Assembly (NCBI GenBank): GCA_000708835.1
Contig: DF237730.1
Span: 1-33,375, forward strand
Reading direction: 5' to 3'
Length of the DNA stretch: 33,375 bases
DNA from: Klebsormidium nitens
Lineage: Eukaryota; Streptophyta; Klebsormidiophyceae; Klebsormidiales; Klebsormidiaceae
The position numbers and the translations under genes are program-made. Positions 1 through 11,100 of this stretch are shown in pieces. The notes beneath the pieces were generated by a model. That model was not told where the DNA came from, did not search any database, and saw only the letters and a program-made list of their open reading frames with translations. Positions within the stretch are counted from its first letter, which is position 1. Each line of letters starts with the position of its first letter.

Positions 1-541
1 TTGCTGTAGCTACGAAGGCCCATCAATGTTGAGGGCCCTTGCCACCAGATGCATCAGCAACCAGATCATGCAGACGTAGCTGGATGTGGCAGTGGATCTG
101 TGTCCAGAACCTTCTCATGCTGCTTTCTCATCGATCAAGGGACGGAGAATCTGAAGAAAAAAATCTGGCAGCTGCCACTGGCTTTTGCGCAGCCACGTTT
201 GCTCAAATCAAAGCCCACAAGGAATCTGTGACTCTGAGCTTCTGACATACGGTACAGTATGCAGTGATGCGGCGCACCCGTTTGAGCTGGAGCGGCGCCC
301 TTGCTCAGCCTGATCGAGCCTGGGCCAGGCCGCGGCCTGCAGTGCCAGTCACGGTGCGCCGTGGGCCCGGCCCGGCCGCGCCTCAGGATCAGGGCCGGCC
401 GCGCGGCCGCTCGCGGCCGACACTGAGCTGTCGACAGTGAGTCATTGAATTGAACAGGATCGAAATTCTGGAGCAAACAACCATCGTCCATAGGCTAGCT
501 ACGGATGCTACTGGGGTCAAAATTTCGGTAGCTTTTCTGCC

Positions 542-655
542 CCGTAGCACATTCCGTAGCGTCCGTAGCGTCCGTTGCTCTGAAATTGGCGATCTGTCGG
601 TCACATCCTTAGCACCTGCCACGTCGGATCCGAAGCGTCCGTAGCTCTCCGTAGC
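542..655. repeat. Cluster of CCGTAGC heptamers
   Basis: CCGTAGC occurs at about 542, 554, 563, 639 and 649, with a one-base variant CCGTTGC at 572. Three copies between 554 and 578 follow a 9-base period (GTCCGTAGC). Reverse-complement forms (GCTACGG, GCTACGC) lie just outside at about 497 and 665. It may be a decayed minisatellite or a transcription-factor site cluster; nothing in the sequence decides between these. Confidence 0.5.
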
Positions 656-872
656 ACCCAAAAAGCTACGCATGTGAACACAGCATTAGAAGGCTACAAT
701 TTTCTCCCTATTTTCTCTGCGTGGTGAGGTCAACTTGCAAGCAGAGCGGGTTGAACAAGTGGTTAAGCGTTGCTTGGTTAAGAGATCAGGGCGCCACATG
801 GTCTCGAGGACCGTCAACAAAGCCGGCAGGAGGGTCCGTCCGCTCCGTTGACCGTATGAATAGCTGCGCCCT

Positions 873-895
873 CCTTTTTTTTTCACAAAAAAAGG
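873..895. repeat. T-run/A-run hairpin beside a Pol III B-box-like motif
   Basis: CC plus nine T, then CAC, then seven A plus GG can fold on itself. On the minus strand the A run reads as a T7 stretch lying about 45 bases downstream of GTTTCGATTCC (minus strand, 938-948), which matches the Pol III B-box consensus GGTTCGANTCC at 10 of 11 positions. No cloverleaf can be folded around it. It may be a remnant of a tRNA-derived SINE, or chance. Confidence 0.25.
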
Positions 896-1008
896 ATGTC
901 CGACACCCAGCTCGGGAAACCGGCGCTTGGAATCGAAACGTTGAGCGGCCTCTGACTAACCACTAACTATTGATGTGGGTTAGAACCTCCATCCAAGTAG
1001 AACCACCA

Positions 1009-1031
1009 TTGTTCAGCAGAAGGCTGAACAA
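1009..1031. repeat. Perfect 9-bp hairpin in SYF1 5' region
   Basis: TTGTTCAGC (1009-1017), a 5-base loop (AGAAG), then GCTGAACAA (1023-1031). It lies about 100 bases before the SYF1 start codon, so it may be in the promoter or the 5' UTR. Its role is unknown. Confidence 0.6.
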
Positions 1032-1128
1032 TCTGTGTTCAGAATCGGAGAAGACGCCAAGCAAGAGAGCTTAGACTGCTAAGTAGCGCCAGTGCGGGTA
1101 GACGGACGGTTGACTTGCCATCGGGCTG

Positions 1129-4100
1129 ATGGCTGCCCCGGAGCTCCCTGCGGACCTGCTGCCAGCAGAAGAGGACCTGCTGTATGAGGAGGAAATTTTG
1201 CGTGATCCTTTTTCCCTGAAATTGTGGTGGCGCTACCTCCAGGCAAGGAAGGATGCACCTGCAAGGAAGCGGAGGCTACTTTTTGAAAGAGCAATCAAAG
1301 CTCTGCCAGGTATGGCCTCCAGCTGCCTGCCTCTGACTTTGGGCAGCCTTTGCTGGTAATGATGGCGGGGAACAACGCCGATTGCTTTCTTCAATTCTAT
1401 CTGCCTAGTGCAAGCCGGCATGATGCCATGAATGTTTTCCGGCTGCATTCGTTTCTTGCCGCCTGTGTTCAGTGCTGTAAAGAACCTGCTTATTTCTATG
1501 AATGGCAAGAGATTACCTTGGCATTCAGGCTTTATTTCTGTGGTCCTGATCATCTCAGTTTGTCAAGCTGCTAGCTATCGTGGAAGTTCGTATTTCCAAT
1601 CTGTTAGTGCTTGCTAGTCCGATGCTTCTATCGAATTCAAGATTAGAAGCTCAGCCAGCTGCGAGTCATTGTCTGTCGCAACAGTTACAGTGAGGTCACA
1701 GTTGAAGCCATGTATCAAGGGGGGCCCATGCTGAGCCTCTAGGGGGTGTGTGGCTGCAGGTAGCTACAAGCTGTGGCATGCCTACTTGAGCGAGCGCAAG
1801 GCTGCGATGCGCGGGCAGCCGCTGGCGCACCCTGGGTACGAGGCGCTGAACAACACGTTTGAGCGCGCCCTGGTGACGATGCACAAGATGCCGCGCATCT
1901 GGCTGGACTACCTGGGCCTGCTGCTGGAGCAGCGCCGCATCACGCGCGCGCGCCACACCTTTGACCGCGCGCTCTGCAGCCTGCCCGTCACGCAGCACGA
2001 CCGCGTGTGGGAGCTGTACGTGCGCTTCATCCGCCAGGACGCAGTGCCCGTGGAGACGGCGCTGCGCGTCTACCGCCGCTACCTCAAGTTTGACCCCACG
2101 CAAGCAGAGGACTTTATCACTTTCCTCCAAGAGGTGAGTGCCTCAGCATCAAGACGCAGGTCACGATGCTTCAAGGCCATGTTTGAAAGTACTTCTGTTG
2201 TAAGGTTGAGAAAGTCTGGTTTTTGTCACGACTGAAGGATGTATTCTTGTCTTGGCAGCTTCTTTCATGCCTTTTCCCAGCCTCTCATCTGTTTCTATGT
2301 TGACCGATCTTTGCTTTGCAGAAGGGACACTGGCAGGAGGCTGCTGTCCGGTTGGCGGACTGCGTGAACGACCCCGACTTCCAGAGCGTGAAGGGCAAGA
2401 CGAAGCACCAGCTGTGGCTGGAGCTGTGCGACCTGGTGACCAAGCACGCGCAGCAGGTGACGGGCCTCAAGGTGGACGCCATCATCCGCGGCGGCATCCG
2501 CCGCTTCACCGACGAAGTGGGCCGCCTCTGGACGTCGCTCGCGGACTTCTACATCCGCAAGGGCCTGTTTGAGCGCGCTCGCGATGTGTACGAGGAGGGC
2601 ATGGCCAGCGTGCTCACCGTGCGCGACTTCAGCCTCGTGTTCGATGCCTACTCCCAGTTCGAGGAAAGCATGCTCGCGGCTAAGATGGAGGCGCAGGTAT
2701 TGCCACACTCTGTTGGCTTTTCATGTTTGTTGCCCGAAGAAACCACCAAGAGGCCTCTGATTGTTATGAGTGTTGAAATGAAGGAAGTCTTTGTTCGCCT
2801 GATATGCAATCCTGTATTGCATATTTTTCTCTTGCAACATATGGACTTTGACGATATAGGACTTGCAGTATTGTGGATACCACGTTTCGCTATGTGTTGG
2901 TTCAGATTCTTCACGAAACCAGCTGCAAGCAAAGATTCATCTTGCGCAAGGAATGGTTTGTCAAACGTGTTTTCCTTGTTACAGGAGGATCTTGAACCAG
3001 AGGGCGAGAGCCCTGACGTGGACCTGCGCATTGCCCGGCTGGAGGCGCTGATGGAGCGGCGGCCGGAGCTGGTGAGCAGCGTGCTCCTGCGGCAGAACCC
3101 GCACAACGTGCACGAGTGGCACAAGCGCGTCAAGCTGTTTGCGGGGGACCCCACCCGCCAGATCCTGACCTACACGGAGGCGGTCAAGACGGTGGACCCG
3201 CTCAAGGCGCTGGGCAAGCCGCACACGCTCTGGGTGGACTTCGCCAAGCTGTACGAGAAGCACGGGGACCTGCCCAACGCGCGCGTCATCCTGGACAAGG
3301 CCACGCAGGTCAGCCGCGCAACGTTGTGGGACCCGGCCGAGATCAAGCGTCCTGGACTTAACTCTGTCGGCTCGTCTGGTCGTGTACTTCTGTGTAAGCC
3401 CTTCTCTTATTGGACTTTATCGATCTCGATATCGACAGTAGCACTCCGGGATGTGAACTAGCCTGGACGAATAAGAGCACCCGCTGTTGCAGCCTTTGCA
3501 CAGCGGGCATGCGCTGAGTGCGTGCTGTGCGTGTGTGCCACAGGTGGGGTACAAGGCGGTGGAGGACCTGGCGGCGGTGTGGTGCGAGTGGGCCGAGATG
3601 GAGATCCGCGCACAGAACTTCAAGCAGGCGCTGGCGTTGTGTCGGCGCGCCACGCAGCAGCCGCCAGAGACCCTCGGCAGACTCCCCGACGGTGAGGCCT
3701 CACTGCATGCCGCTGGCAAATCCAACATGTACTCTGAAAGCGGCTGCTGATTAGGTGTTAATGTATGAGACATTCGACCCCTAGGTATAGCCAAGTCAGG
3801 TCCAAGGTTGTGCAACGTCGTCTCGAAGTGGCTCTTCCACTGATTGCCATGCTTGCTTGGCAGTGTGAGGGGCGACTCTTGGTCCCGCCGAGTGTAGAAC
3901 CCTTGCGTGAGGCCCTCTGACTCGTGCGTGGCTGTTGCAGGTGGGGCGGACGTGCCGGTGCAGCTGCGGCTGTACAAGAGCCTGAAGCTGTGGTCCTTCT
4001 ACTGCGACCTGGAGGAGAGCCTGGGCGACCTAGCCAGCACGCGCCGCGTGTACGAGAGGATCCTGGAGCTGCGCATCGCCACGCCCCAGATCATCATCAA

Positions 4101-6688
4101 CTACGCCGCGCTGCTCGAGGTGCGCCGCCTCCACCCCAGCCACCCGCACTGCAGTCCTGCGTACTGGAGCTCCTTCACATCTACTTGCACGTCTGTTTCG
4201 CTCCTCTGAAATCTTACATGCAGGCCGCTTGAGAGGAGAGGTTGAGAAGGCACAGTGTTCGTGGAACTGACTAATTCGTTAGATGCGTAGCACATTCAAG
4301 GGCTGCCAGGCCCGCCCCTGCAGTGTATTGACCGTGCTGCTGTCGGGCACTGTCTGCGTGCAGGAGGCGAAGTACTTCGAGGACGCGTTCCAGGTGTACG
4401 AGCGCGGCATTGCGGTGTTCAAGTACCCGCACGTCAAGGACATCTGGACCACCTACCTCACCAAATTCGTGGCGCGCTATGGCGGCAAGAAGCTCGAGCG
4501 CGCCCGCGACCTCTTCGAGCAGGCCGTCGAAAAGGTGGGCACCGTTGCTTGCGGAGTCTGGCCAGGTTCGGAGAGTCGCTTTCAATTTTCGTCGAGTTTC
4601 CCGCTGCAAAAGGGCGCTTGTTGCGAAGAGTGCGGCTAGTCACCTTGACAATGTCTTCTTATATGGCGATGAGTTCCTTCAAGCAGGTTTCTCTCCCGAC
4701 GTTGCTCAGGGCATGAAGCTAAGACGAGTCTGGACTTTGTACGGCATGTGTGCTCGTACATTGCTGTCCTCTCCCATCTCGAATTCTGCATTGAGCTACT
4801 GGTGCTGCCCACCGTCTCATGAAGATAACCCGTGAGCCAGCGAAATAACTCTTGAAACGAACAGCAAGAACGCCGTCGATTGCCATCAGCCGGTATGCAG
4901 TGAGCCTCGAGGTCTCGTCAGCAAGCAACTTCGTGTGCAACTGTGATGGATCCGAAGGCCCAATTGTCCGAGTGTCTGGCTGCTACCTCCTATGCGAGTT
5001 TCTAGAGGTGTTGAATTGTGCTTGTGTGCGCAGGCTCCCCCGGATGCGGCTCTGCCGCTCTATTTGGCATACGCGAAGCTGGAGGAGGACTACGGGCTGG
5101 CGCGGCACGCGATGGCGGTGTACGAGCGAGCGGTCAAGGCGGTGGCGGACACGGCCCGGATGCAGGTGTACGAGATCTACATCGCGCGCGCAGCAGAGTT
5201 CTTTGGGGCCACCCGCACGCGCGACATCTACGAGGTAAGGCTCACGCCCTTGGCAGAGGGGACGCCAACCAATCTTGAGGTCTCTGTGCCTGAGCACGTC
5301 TGCTGATGTTGGTATCCTGTCTGCTCTGCTGCTACTCGCGCCTGGCTGATTCTTCATGGAGCGGCTGTGCGTGCAGGCTGCCATCGAGTCGGGGCTGCCG
5401 GACAAGGACGTGAAGGCGATGTGCCTCAAGTACGCGGCGCTGGAGAAGAAGCTGCAGGAGATCGACCGCGCGCGCGCCATCTATGTGCACGCCAGCCAGC
5501 TCGCGGACCCGCGCACCGACCCCGCCTTCTGGCAGGAGTGGAACGACTTTGAGGTACGGAGAGCCCCGCAATAAGGCCGGATAGTTGCACGACTGCTTAG
5601 CAACGGTCACCGTGCTTCTGGTCACCGTCCTATTTCCCAGCTGATGGGTCAACGCATGCCCATGTGTCTGGTCGGTTGGACAGGCGTGTCTGGAGCGGGT
5701 CGGGCTCGAGGAGCTGCGCTGACCGTCGAATTGGCTTGAAAGGACGGGTTCGCATCGATAAGAATCAAATTGTGATCGATACCCGATGGATGCAATAGCT
5801 CTAGACTGTGGGTCATATCTAAGTCCTACCGTTACACGTCAAACAATTCATACAACCGCGCAGCATGGAGACCCAGACTGGTGCCTCACTGCTTATCTTT
5901 CTTCATATGTAGAGACTGTTCAGTGGCGCTGCTGGTTCCTTCTGGTTGCCTGGAAGTTGCTCTGTGAGTGGACCCACGTTCGAAACGGTATGTGTGCAGG
6001 TGCAATACGGAAACGAGGACACTTTCCGGGAGATGCTGCGGATCAAGCGCAGTGTGTCCGCTAGCTACAGCCAGGTGAGCCGCCGTTTGGGCAAGCGTCG
6101 CAGGATGGGGCACGCCTGTTGTTCCCGACGCATGCACGCGCGTATATTCGATCCAGTCCACCTTCCAAGGAGCATGTTTGAACTCAAGGTCAAAATGTGT
6201 GCCGTATGTGGCCTGTCATTCGGATCCAAACAGGCTGACCGTTGCTGGTTCGCTGCGTGCAGATGCACTTCCGCATCCCTGAGCATTTGTTGGTCAAGAA
6301 CCAGCCAGTGGAAGGGCAGGAGGCAGCCGCCCGGCCTGCGGTGGACGGCATGGCGGCGCTGGAGCAGCAAGCGCAGCCGAGCACGAGCCCCGGGGTGAGC
6401 AGGGCGCCGCAGTTTGTGAGCAGCGCGAGGGCCACCGCAGAGATGGCGCAGGCCATGGGGGTGGACGGGGGCACGACGGAAGTGCCGCTGAATCCGGACG
6501 AGATCGAGTTGAAGGACGAAGACGAGGAGGAGGGGGGGAGCGACGAGGAGGATGGCGTGCATCTGGCACAGAAGGAGGTGCCGGCGAGCGTTTATGGGGA
6601 GCTGGCAGACAAGGCGAAGAAGCAAGGGGAAACCAGGGAGGAGCCAGTAGGAGCATTAGAAAGGATCAAGCGACAAAGACGACAATAA
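1129..6688 (+). CDS. SYF1: Pre-mRNA-splicing factor SYF1 (XAB2 orthologue), 11 exons
   Basis: HAT-repeat (half-a-TPR) scaffold of the Prp19-associated NineTeen complex, which acts in the nucleus on the catalytically active spliceosome; the human orthologue XAB2 also works in transcription-coupled repair. Exons: 1129-1309, 1760-2133, 2322-2696, 2985-3308, 3544-3691, 3941-4119, 4364-4534, 5034-5234, 5377-5553, 6000-6074, 6263-6688. They join to 876 aa, close to the human (about 855) and Arabidopsis (about 917) lengths. Visible family motifs are LWWRYL (near residue 33), ARHTFDRAL, VDAIIRGG, RQNPHNVHEWHKRV, GKPHTLWVDFAKLYE, RIATPQIIINYA, DIWTTYLTKF, EIDRARAIY and GNEDTFREMLRIKRS. The C-terminal 140 residues include an acidic run (DEDEEEGG) and a basic end. 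SASYSQ followed by HFRIPE is the plant-type version. Introns 1 and 5 are phase 1 and the rest phase 0. An in-frame TGA at 1111 secures the start. No key region is missing. Confidence 0.95.
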
Positions 6689-6689
6689 A
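6684..6689 (+). promoter_or_regulatory. AATAAA overlapping the SYF1 stop codon
   Basis: AATAAA at 6684-6689 contains the TAA stop codon at 6686-6688. If used for polyadenylation it would give a very short 3' UTR. It may equally be coincidence; no other AATAAA is obvious in the next 100 bases. Confidence 0.3.
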
Positions 6690-7052
6690 ACGGGTCTGAA
6701 GGTTGACCAGTAGTTTGCGTCTGTGTACTTGTGCTACCTTTTGCTATCCTCATCAACATCACTGAGTTCTAGTTCTAGTCGTTGAGCAAGCTTGCTCTGT
6801 GTATATTTCTTGATGTTTGCAACATGTGTCGACACCACGTTGGATGAATTAAGCTGGCATTCTTCAAGCAGAATACGACTCGGTGTGCAACGCTGTCATG
6901 GAGGGCAATATTTCGATCGTGCCTGACTTGTTTGGCCAGATCTGTCAAGTCCGTTTCTCTTTCATGTGTTCCCGCGGATGCATTCATGTGTTCCCTAGTC
7001 CATGCTCACATTCACAATCAAGTGTTGCAAGTTGAAGAGCTCATGCATGCAC

Positions 7053-7079
7053 TTGAGTGCAGATTGCATCTGCACTCAA
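7053..7079. repeat. Perfect 11-bp hairpin
   Basis: TTGAGTGCAGA (7053-7063), loop TTGCA, TCTGCACTCAA (7069-7079). GCATGC/ATGCAT palindromes flank it at about 7042-7050 and 7087-7094, so a larger imperfect cruciform is possible. Confidence 0.75.
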
Positions 7080-7579
7080 CGTTATGATGCATGCACTGAG
7101 ATCCGCCCCCAGTGCAATGCAGACTCAACAGGTTCTGTCCAAAATTCGATCACGTGCCAGAGTATCTGTCCAATACCGTATTCCTAGGTACTTCCGACTC
7201 TCACGCGTTTTGACATCCGATCCGGGCGGAGCTCAGCCGCCGCCGCGGCCGCCCCCTATAGGCCCACACATTCAATTGAAGCCAATGATTATTACATCAT
7301 GGTTATCCACGTGTCGAATGCTGGGGCTTGTTGAAGTCTGACTCTGCCGTGGCACGTGCGCAGACACGTGTTGCAACTTGCAAGACTTACCCAAGACTCG
7401 AGTTCGCCGTTCACCCGGTCGGTGCTACCGTACCGGTACCGGTCTATTTTACCGTATTGTCATGCAGGGCGCTGGCCTGCCCGGGCGGTGGCCCCTCCAG
7501 GGGCCCGGGCCCCGCGCGGCCTTCAAGTTGGCATGTGCCCACATGCTATCGGAGCGCAGCGATGCGTTGGGGGTCCGGC

Positions 7580-7692
7580 GGCCAATCAGGGTTCAGTAAG
7601 TTCGTGAACTCTCTGAACCCTGGTTTCGCGATGAGACCTGTGAAGGAACCCTGAGACGTCCGATGAAAGAACTCTCTGAACCCTCAGTGGCC
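7580..7692. mobile_element. Short MITE-like inverted-repeat element (113 bp)
   Basis: The first 24 bases (7580-7603, GGCCAATCAGGG...) and the reverse complement of the last 24 (7669-7692, GGCCACTGAGGG...) agree at 20 positions. An internal copy of the right arm, GAACTCTCTGAACCCT, sits at 7606-7621 as a 16-bp exact direct repeat of 7669-7684. It also pairs with the left arm across a 2-base loop, giving a 14-of-16 stem. No target-site duplication was identified and no protein is encoded. A non-autonomous DNA transposon fits, but a plain palindromic repeat cannot be excluded. Confidence 0.45.
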
Positions 7693-7823
7693 AATTTTGA
7701 ATTGACTGAGCTCATCCTGTTCATCCAGTCAGTAGCTGCCTACCTAACGGACGGCTCGGATTGCTTCTAAAGCGCGGGATGTGGATAGGGACGACGGCAT
7801 ACACTGATACTGTTACAACACTG

Positions 7824-7860
7824 GCAGGGTGCATGCAAGTCCAACTTGCATGCCACCTGC
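7824..7860. repeat. Long bulged hairpin
   Basis: GCATGCAAGT (7831-7840), CCA, ACTTGCATGC (7844-7853) is a perfect 10-bp inverted repeat. Outer GCAGGG/ACCTGC bases extend the stem to about 16 pairs with one bulge and one extra base. Function unknown. Confidence 0.65.
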
Positions 7861-8165
7861 ATGAGCTGCACTGTGACTGTACCCTACTGTCTTCTTACGT
7901 CAGAGTCAGCAATGGCGCTCATGTAGGTTTGTTGCTAGTGCTCTTCTGGCTGCTGCTTAGCTTAGTTGAGGGTTCCTTCAGCAACCTGCTTCCTGTCTTT
8001 GGGGGTGCTCAGTTGCTTAAGTTTAGCTGCTAGTTCATCTACTAGAGCCTGTAGATACTGAGTAGGTTGAGCAAGTGCTGTAGCAAGGCTGGTGACAATT
8101 GAGGCTGGTTCCCTATTGGCCACTGGCCACAGCTTGTGCCATCCAGGCTCCTGAGAGAAGCCATC

Positions 8166-11100
8166 ATGGCAGCAGTTGCGGGGACAGGCACTGATGATCC
8201 AGAGCTGCTGGGTGTCCCTGTAAAGCATGAGTATCTCTTGAAACGTGCCAAGCAGCGCATTTCGACGCTGCCCGTCTGGAATAACAAGGGAATCCTGGTC
8301 CAGAGATCAAAGAAGAAAGATGGGAAGAGCCTTGAGGTTCCAGTGATGGGGCCTGATCCTGATGTCTGGCCGCATTGGATCATTCCTGGAGCAAATCCTT
8401 CCTTCCGGAAAGATAGCATTTTGGAAGACTGGTACCTCAAGAACTGCAAGATTGCTTTCTGGCACCCAAAGCTCTTCTGGTACGTGTTTTTCCCGGGGCC
8501 CAACAAGCTCAAGTGCCCGGACTGCGGCTCAGCAGAGAGGGTGATTGGAGATGGGTGGTCTCCAAGACTGCGGGCGGTGTGCGAGCTGGACGGCACGCTG
8601 TTCATCATAGACTATCGCTACCGATGTGTGGGCTGCCCAAGTGAGTAATGATAATGAGCTGCTTTGCTAAATCAGGTACACTTAGTTTGTAGACCTGTCT
8701 ACGTTCTTTGGAAATTTGTTGCTGGGTGCCTGCAAAGCGTTTACCAGCTTGCGCGTGCTTGACTTCTCCAAGCAAGGGCTTACCAGGACCACATGTATAT
8801 GATGTGTCTGCAGATGCCAAGGAAGTTTAGTTGAGGCTATGTATTGCAGCTTGCATAATTCCAACACAGGCTTTGCAGTCAGTCTCATTACAGTTTGTAA
8901 TTTTGCCTTTGGTTATGATTGCGTTCCATGAGCGGTACAGATTCTGAGCTGCTTTCTTTCCATATGCAGAGACCACGGGTCAGGGGAAGGACCGTTGCTT
9001 TTCCAGCATGCACCCCACTGTGGTGGCTGGGCTCCTTGCTTTCATCCAGCGGGAGTTCGAAGAGGCTTTTCTGTTAACGCACAGAGCTGGCCTGAACAGA
9101 GGGCTTCTCCACTTTGTTGGTGCTCTTGCTGTCGAGGGAGTTGGGTTCTCAAAGTCTGAGAAACTTATTGAGGAGAGTCATGCTCGGGTGTTCTTTTCCA
9201 CTGAGGAGCAGTACTACCTCTATCGGGAAGCGGTTGAGCGGTCGGAGAGGGGCAGTTTGGGGAGTTTCTTTGGGGCTGCCAGTTCTAGCAAGGCCCCTGC
9301 GTTCGGGGGCTTTCGTGCGCCCGATGGCTACCGGGTATACTTACCCAGTTCTGGCTACTTAACGACCGCCTACTTGGCGGAGTTCAAGCGGCGGGAGAGG
9401 TGGCTGCAGCAGCAGCTAGAGCGCGTTGACGGGAAGTATCAACGCTTTGACCATACTTTCAAGGTGAGGTGCAAAAGGTCTACCAGCAAAGCACTTGGAA
9501 GCGGAAGTTTGGCAGTTACACGTTGCTCTTCTGGATATTGCGGTGGGGTATGCAATTGCCAAGTAATGCAACCTAAGAAAGCCCGTAGGATGCTTGTTTT
9601 TTGCGGCTGAAATTGCCTTCACCCTAGCAGGTTTTGCCGCAGCCAAATGAAAGTGACGCTCATATAAGCATCAAGTAGCATGAAGAATAATGATCCTACG
9701 ACCCTGATGCGTTGTGCAGGTAGCGAAGCAGGTGCGCGCTGCTGATGGGAGTAAAGCCGGGCTCAGTCTTTTCACGGGGATGAACAGCTACGGCGAGATT
9801 ACTTGCCAGGTGTCGACGCAGACGACGTCCATCGACGAGGTGGTGCCAGTGCTGGAGGGGCTGTCCTTACGCCCTGAGCGTTTTGGATTTTCTGTGAGTT
9901 GCTCTTTTGATCTTCTATCCTTTCTCCATGAAGACTTGTTCAATTTCTGAGTGTGACTTGCTTCTTGAATGCTGCTTCCTTGCAAGGTTTCTTGTAGCTC
10001 TGGCTTTCATGCATTGAGCGCCGTCTTGCACATTGCATACTCACAGACTCTTGCACGCTGCGCACTTACAGAGCAAAAATCCTCCCCTGATTGCTTGTTG
10101 CCTAATTGCAGCCAATTGAGAAGGTATGGGTGGACAATCCTCAGACCTCCAAGCACAAGATTTCCCGACCCCTGAAGTTGGACCCCAGTGACATCTTGCT
10201 TGACGCTCTTCATGGCATGATGGTGGTGGCGCGGACCGTCCCTGACGATCATTCTATGAAAGGTAAGAAGCCCTCCTATTTTGGCATATGCGGAGTCAAG
10301 TGACATTCAATCACGGTGTTGCAACCGTCCAACATTGCAAACGCCAGATTGGAAAAGTGTCCAGTTGTCTGCCGGCATTGCAAAGTTCCTTAGTTGTCCG
10401 CTTATACCAAGCATGCTGCCCGCTTATGACCAGGATCAGCCAGCTTATGGTGTCCTTTTGGTGTATGGTGAACAATTTGAGTCGCAAAATGTGTTGCGTT
10501 GTTGAGAAACTTTACTTATTCAGGTCATCTGCTGTACTGTGCTATTCTGTTGACCGGCTTTTGCCTCCATCTCTCTCCGCGGCTGGCCGCTTATGTCTTA
10601 TAATTGGACGATTTAGGCTCAGTGCTCCGCGGCGCCTGCATGAGGTGCCGCTGAAAACCAGGATCGCTCAAGTGTTGTTCTCACTTGAGATGGTCGTTTA
10701 CCATTCATATCAGGTGCCCTAACGCCTTGGTGTTTTTCACAGGTCCGCTCATGACCCGGATGAGCGAGGCAGTCTTTGACGTCGTTGAGGGCGACAAGGA
10801 CCTCGTGGTGAACTACCTCCGGGGCCAAGGGCTGTCCAACTCGGAGATAAGCGCCAAACCCGCGTCATACTTCAAGAAGCACTGTCGACGGTTCATCCCC
10901 GGTCCCATGGTGCTCGCGCAACGCCTGAGGAGGGTGTACGAGACCTACCGCTGCTCCATCGACGCTGCGACTGGAGCACCTCTGTTCAACAAAGCGACTG
11001 AGAAGGCTTTCCACAACCTGATCCGGTACTCTGAAGAGGGTTTGCTCAGCGGTGAGAAAGCTACAAATATTCTGTGCCTCTTTGAAATTATCTGATTGGA

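Larger units (their letters stand above)
1..1128. other. Upstream non-coding region with short repeats
   Basis: No convincing gene is seen here on either strand; the open frames are short and unlike known proteins. The stretch holds a strongly GC-rich block at about 260-430 with many CG/GGCCG steps, a cluster of CCGTAGC motifs at 542-655, facing T and A runs at 875-893, and a 9-bp perfect hairpin at 1009-1031. It presumably includes the promoter and 5' UTR of the SYF1 gene, but I cannot point to a TATA box or transcription start. Confidence 0.6.
6689..8165. other. Intergenic spacer between SYF1 and the DUF6729 gene
   Basis: No supported gene. It holds several strong inverted repeats (7053-7079, 7580-7692, 7824-7860), a CG-rich patch at about 7228-7260, and a short palindromic run of ACCGGTACCGGT type at about 7430. 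The SYF1 3' UTR and the promoter of the next gene must lie here but are not recognisable. Confidence 0.6.

Noticed and set aside
135-673. Minus-strand open frames of 94-118 codons near the window start
   Set aside because: They are Arg/Pro/Ala-rich translations of a GC-rich patch with no domain, start context or splice support.
750-800. tRNA-Ser/Leu-like D-arm sequence (AAGTGGTTAAGCG)
   Set aside because: No anticodon stem, T-arm or acceptor stem can be paired around it on the plus strand.
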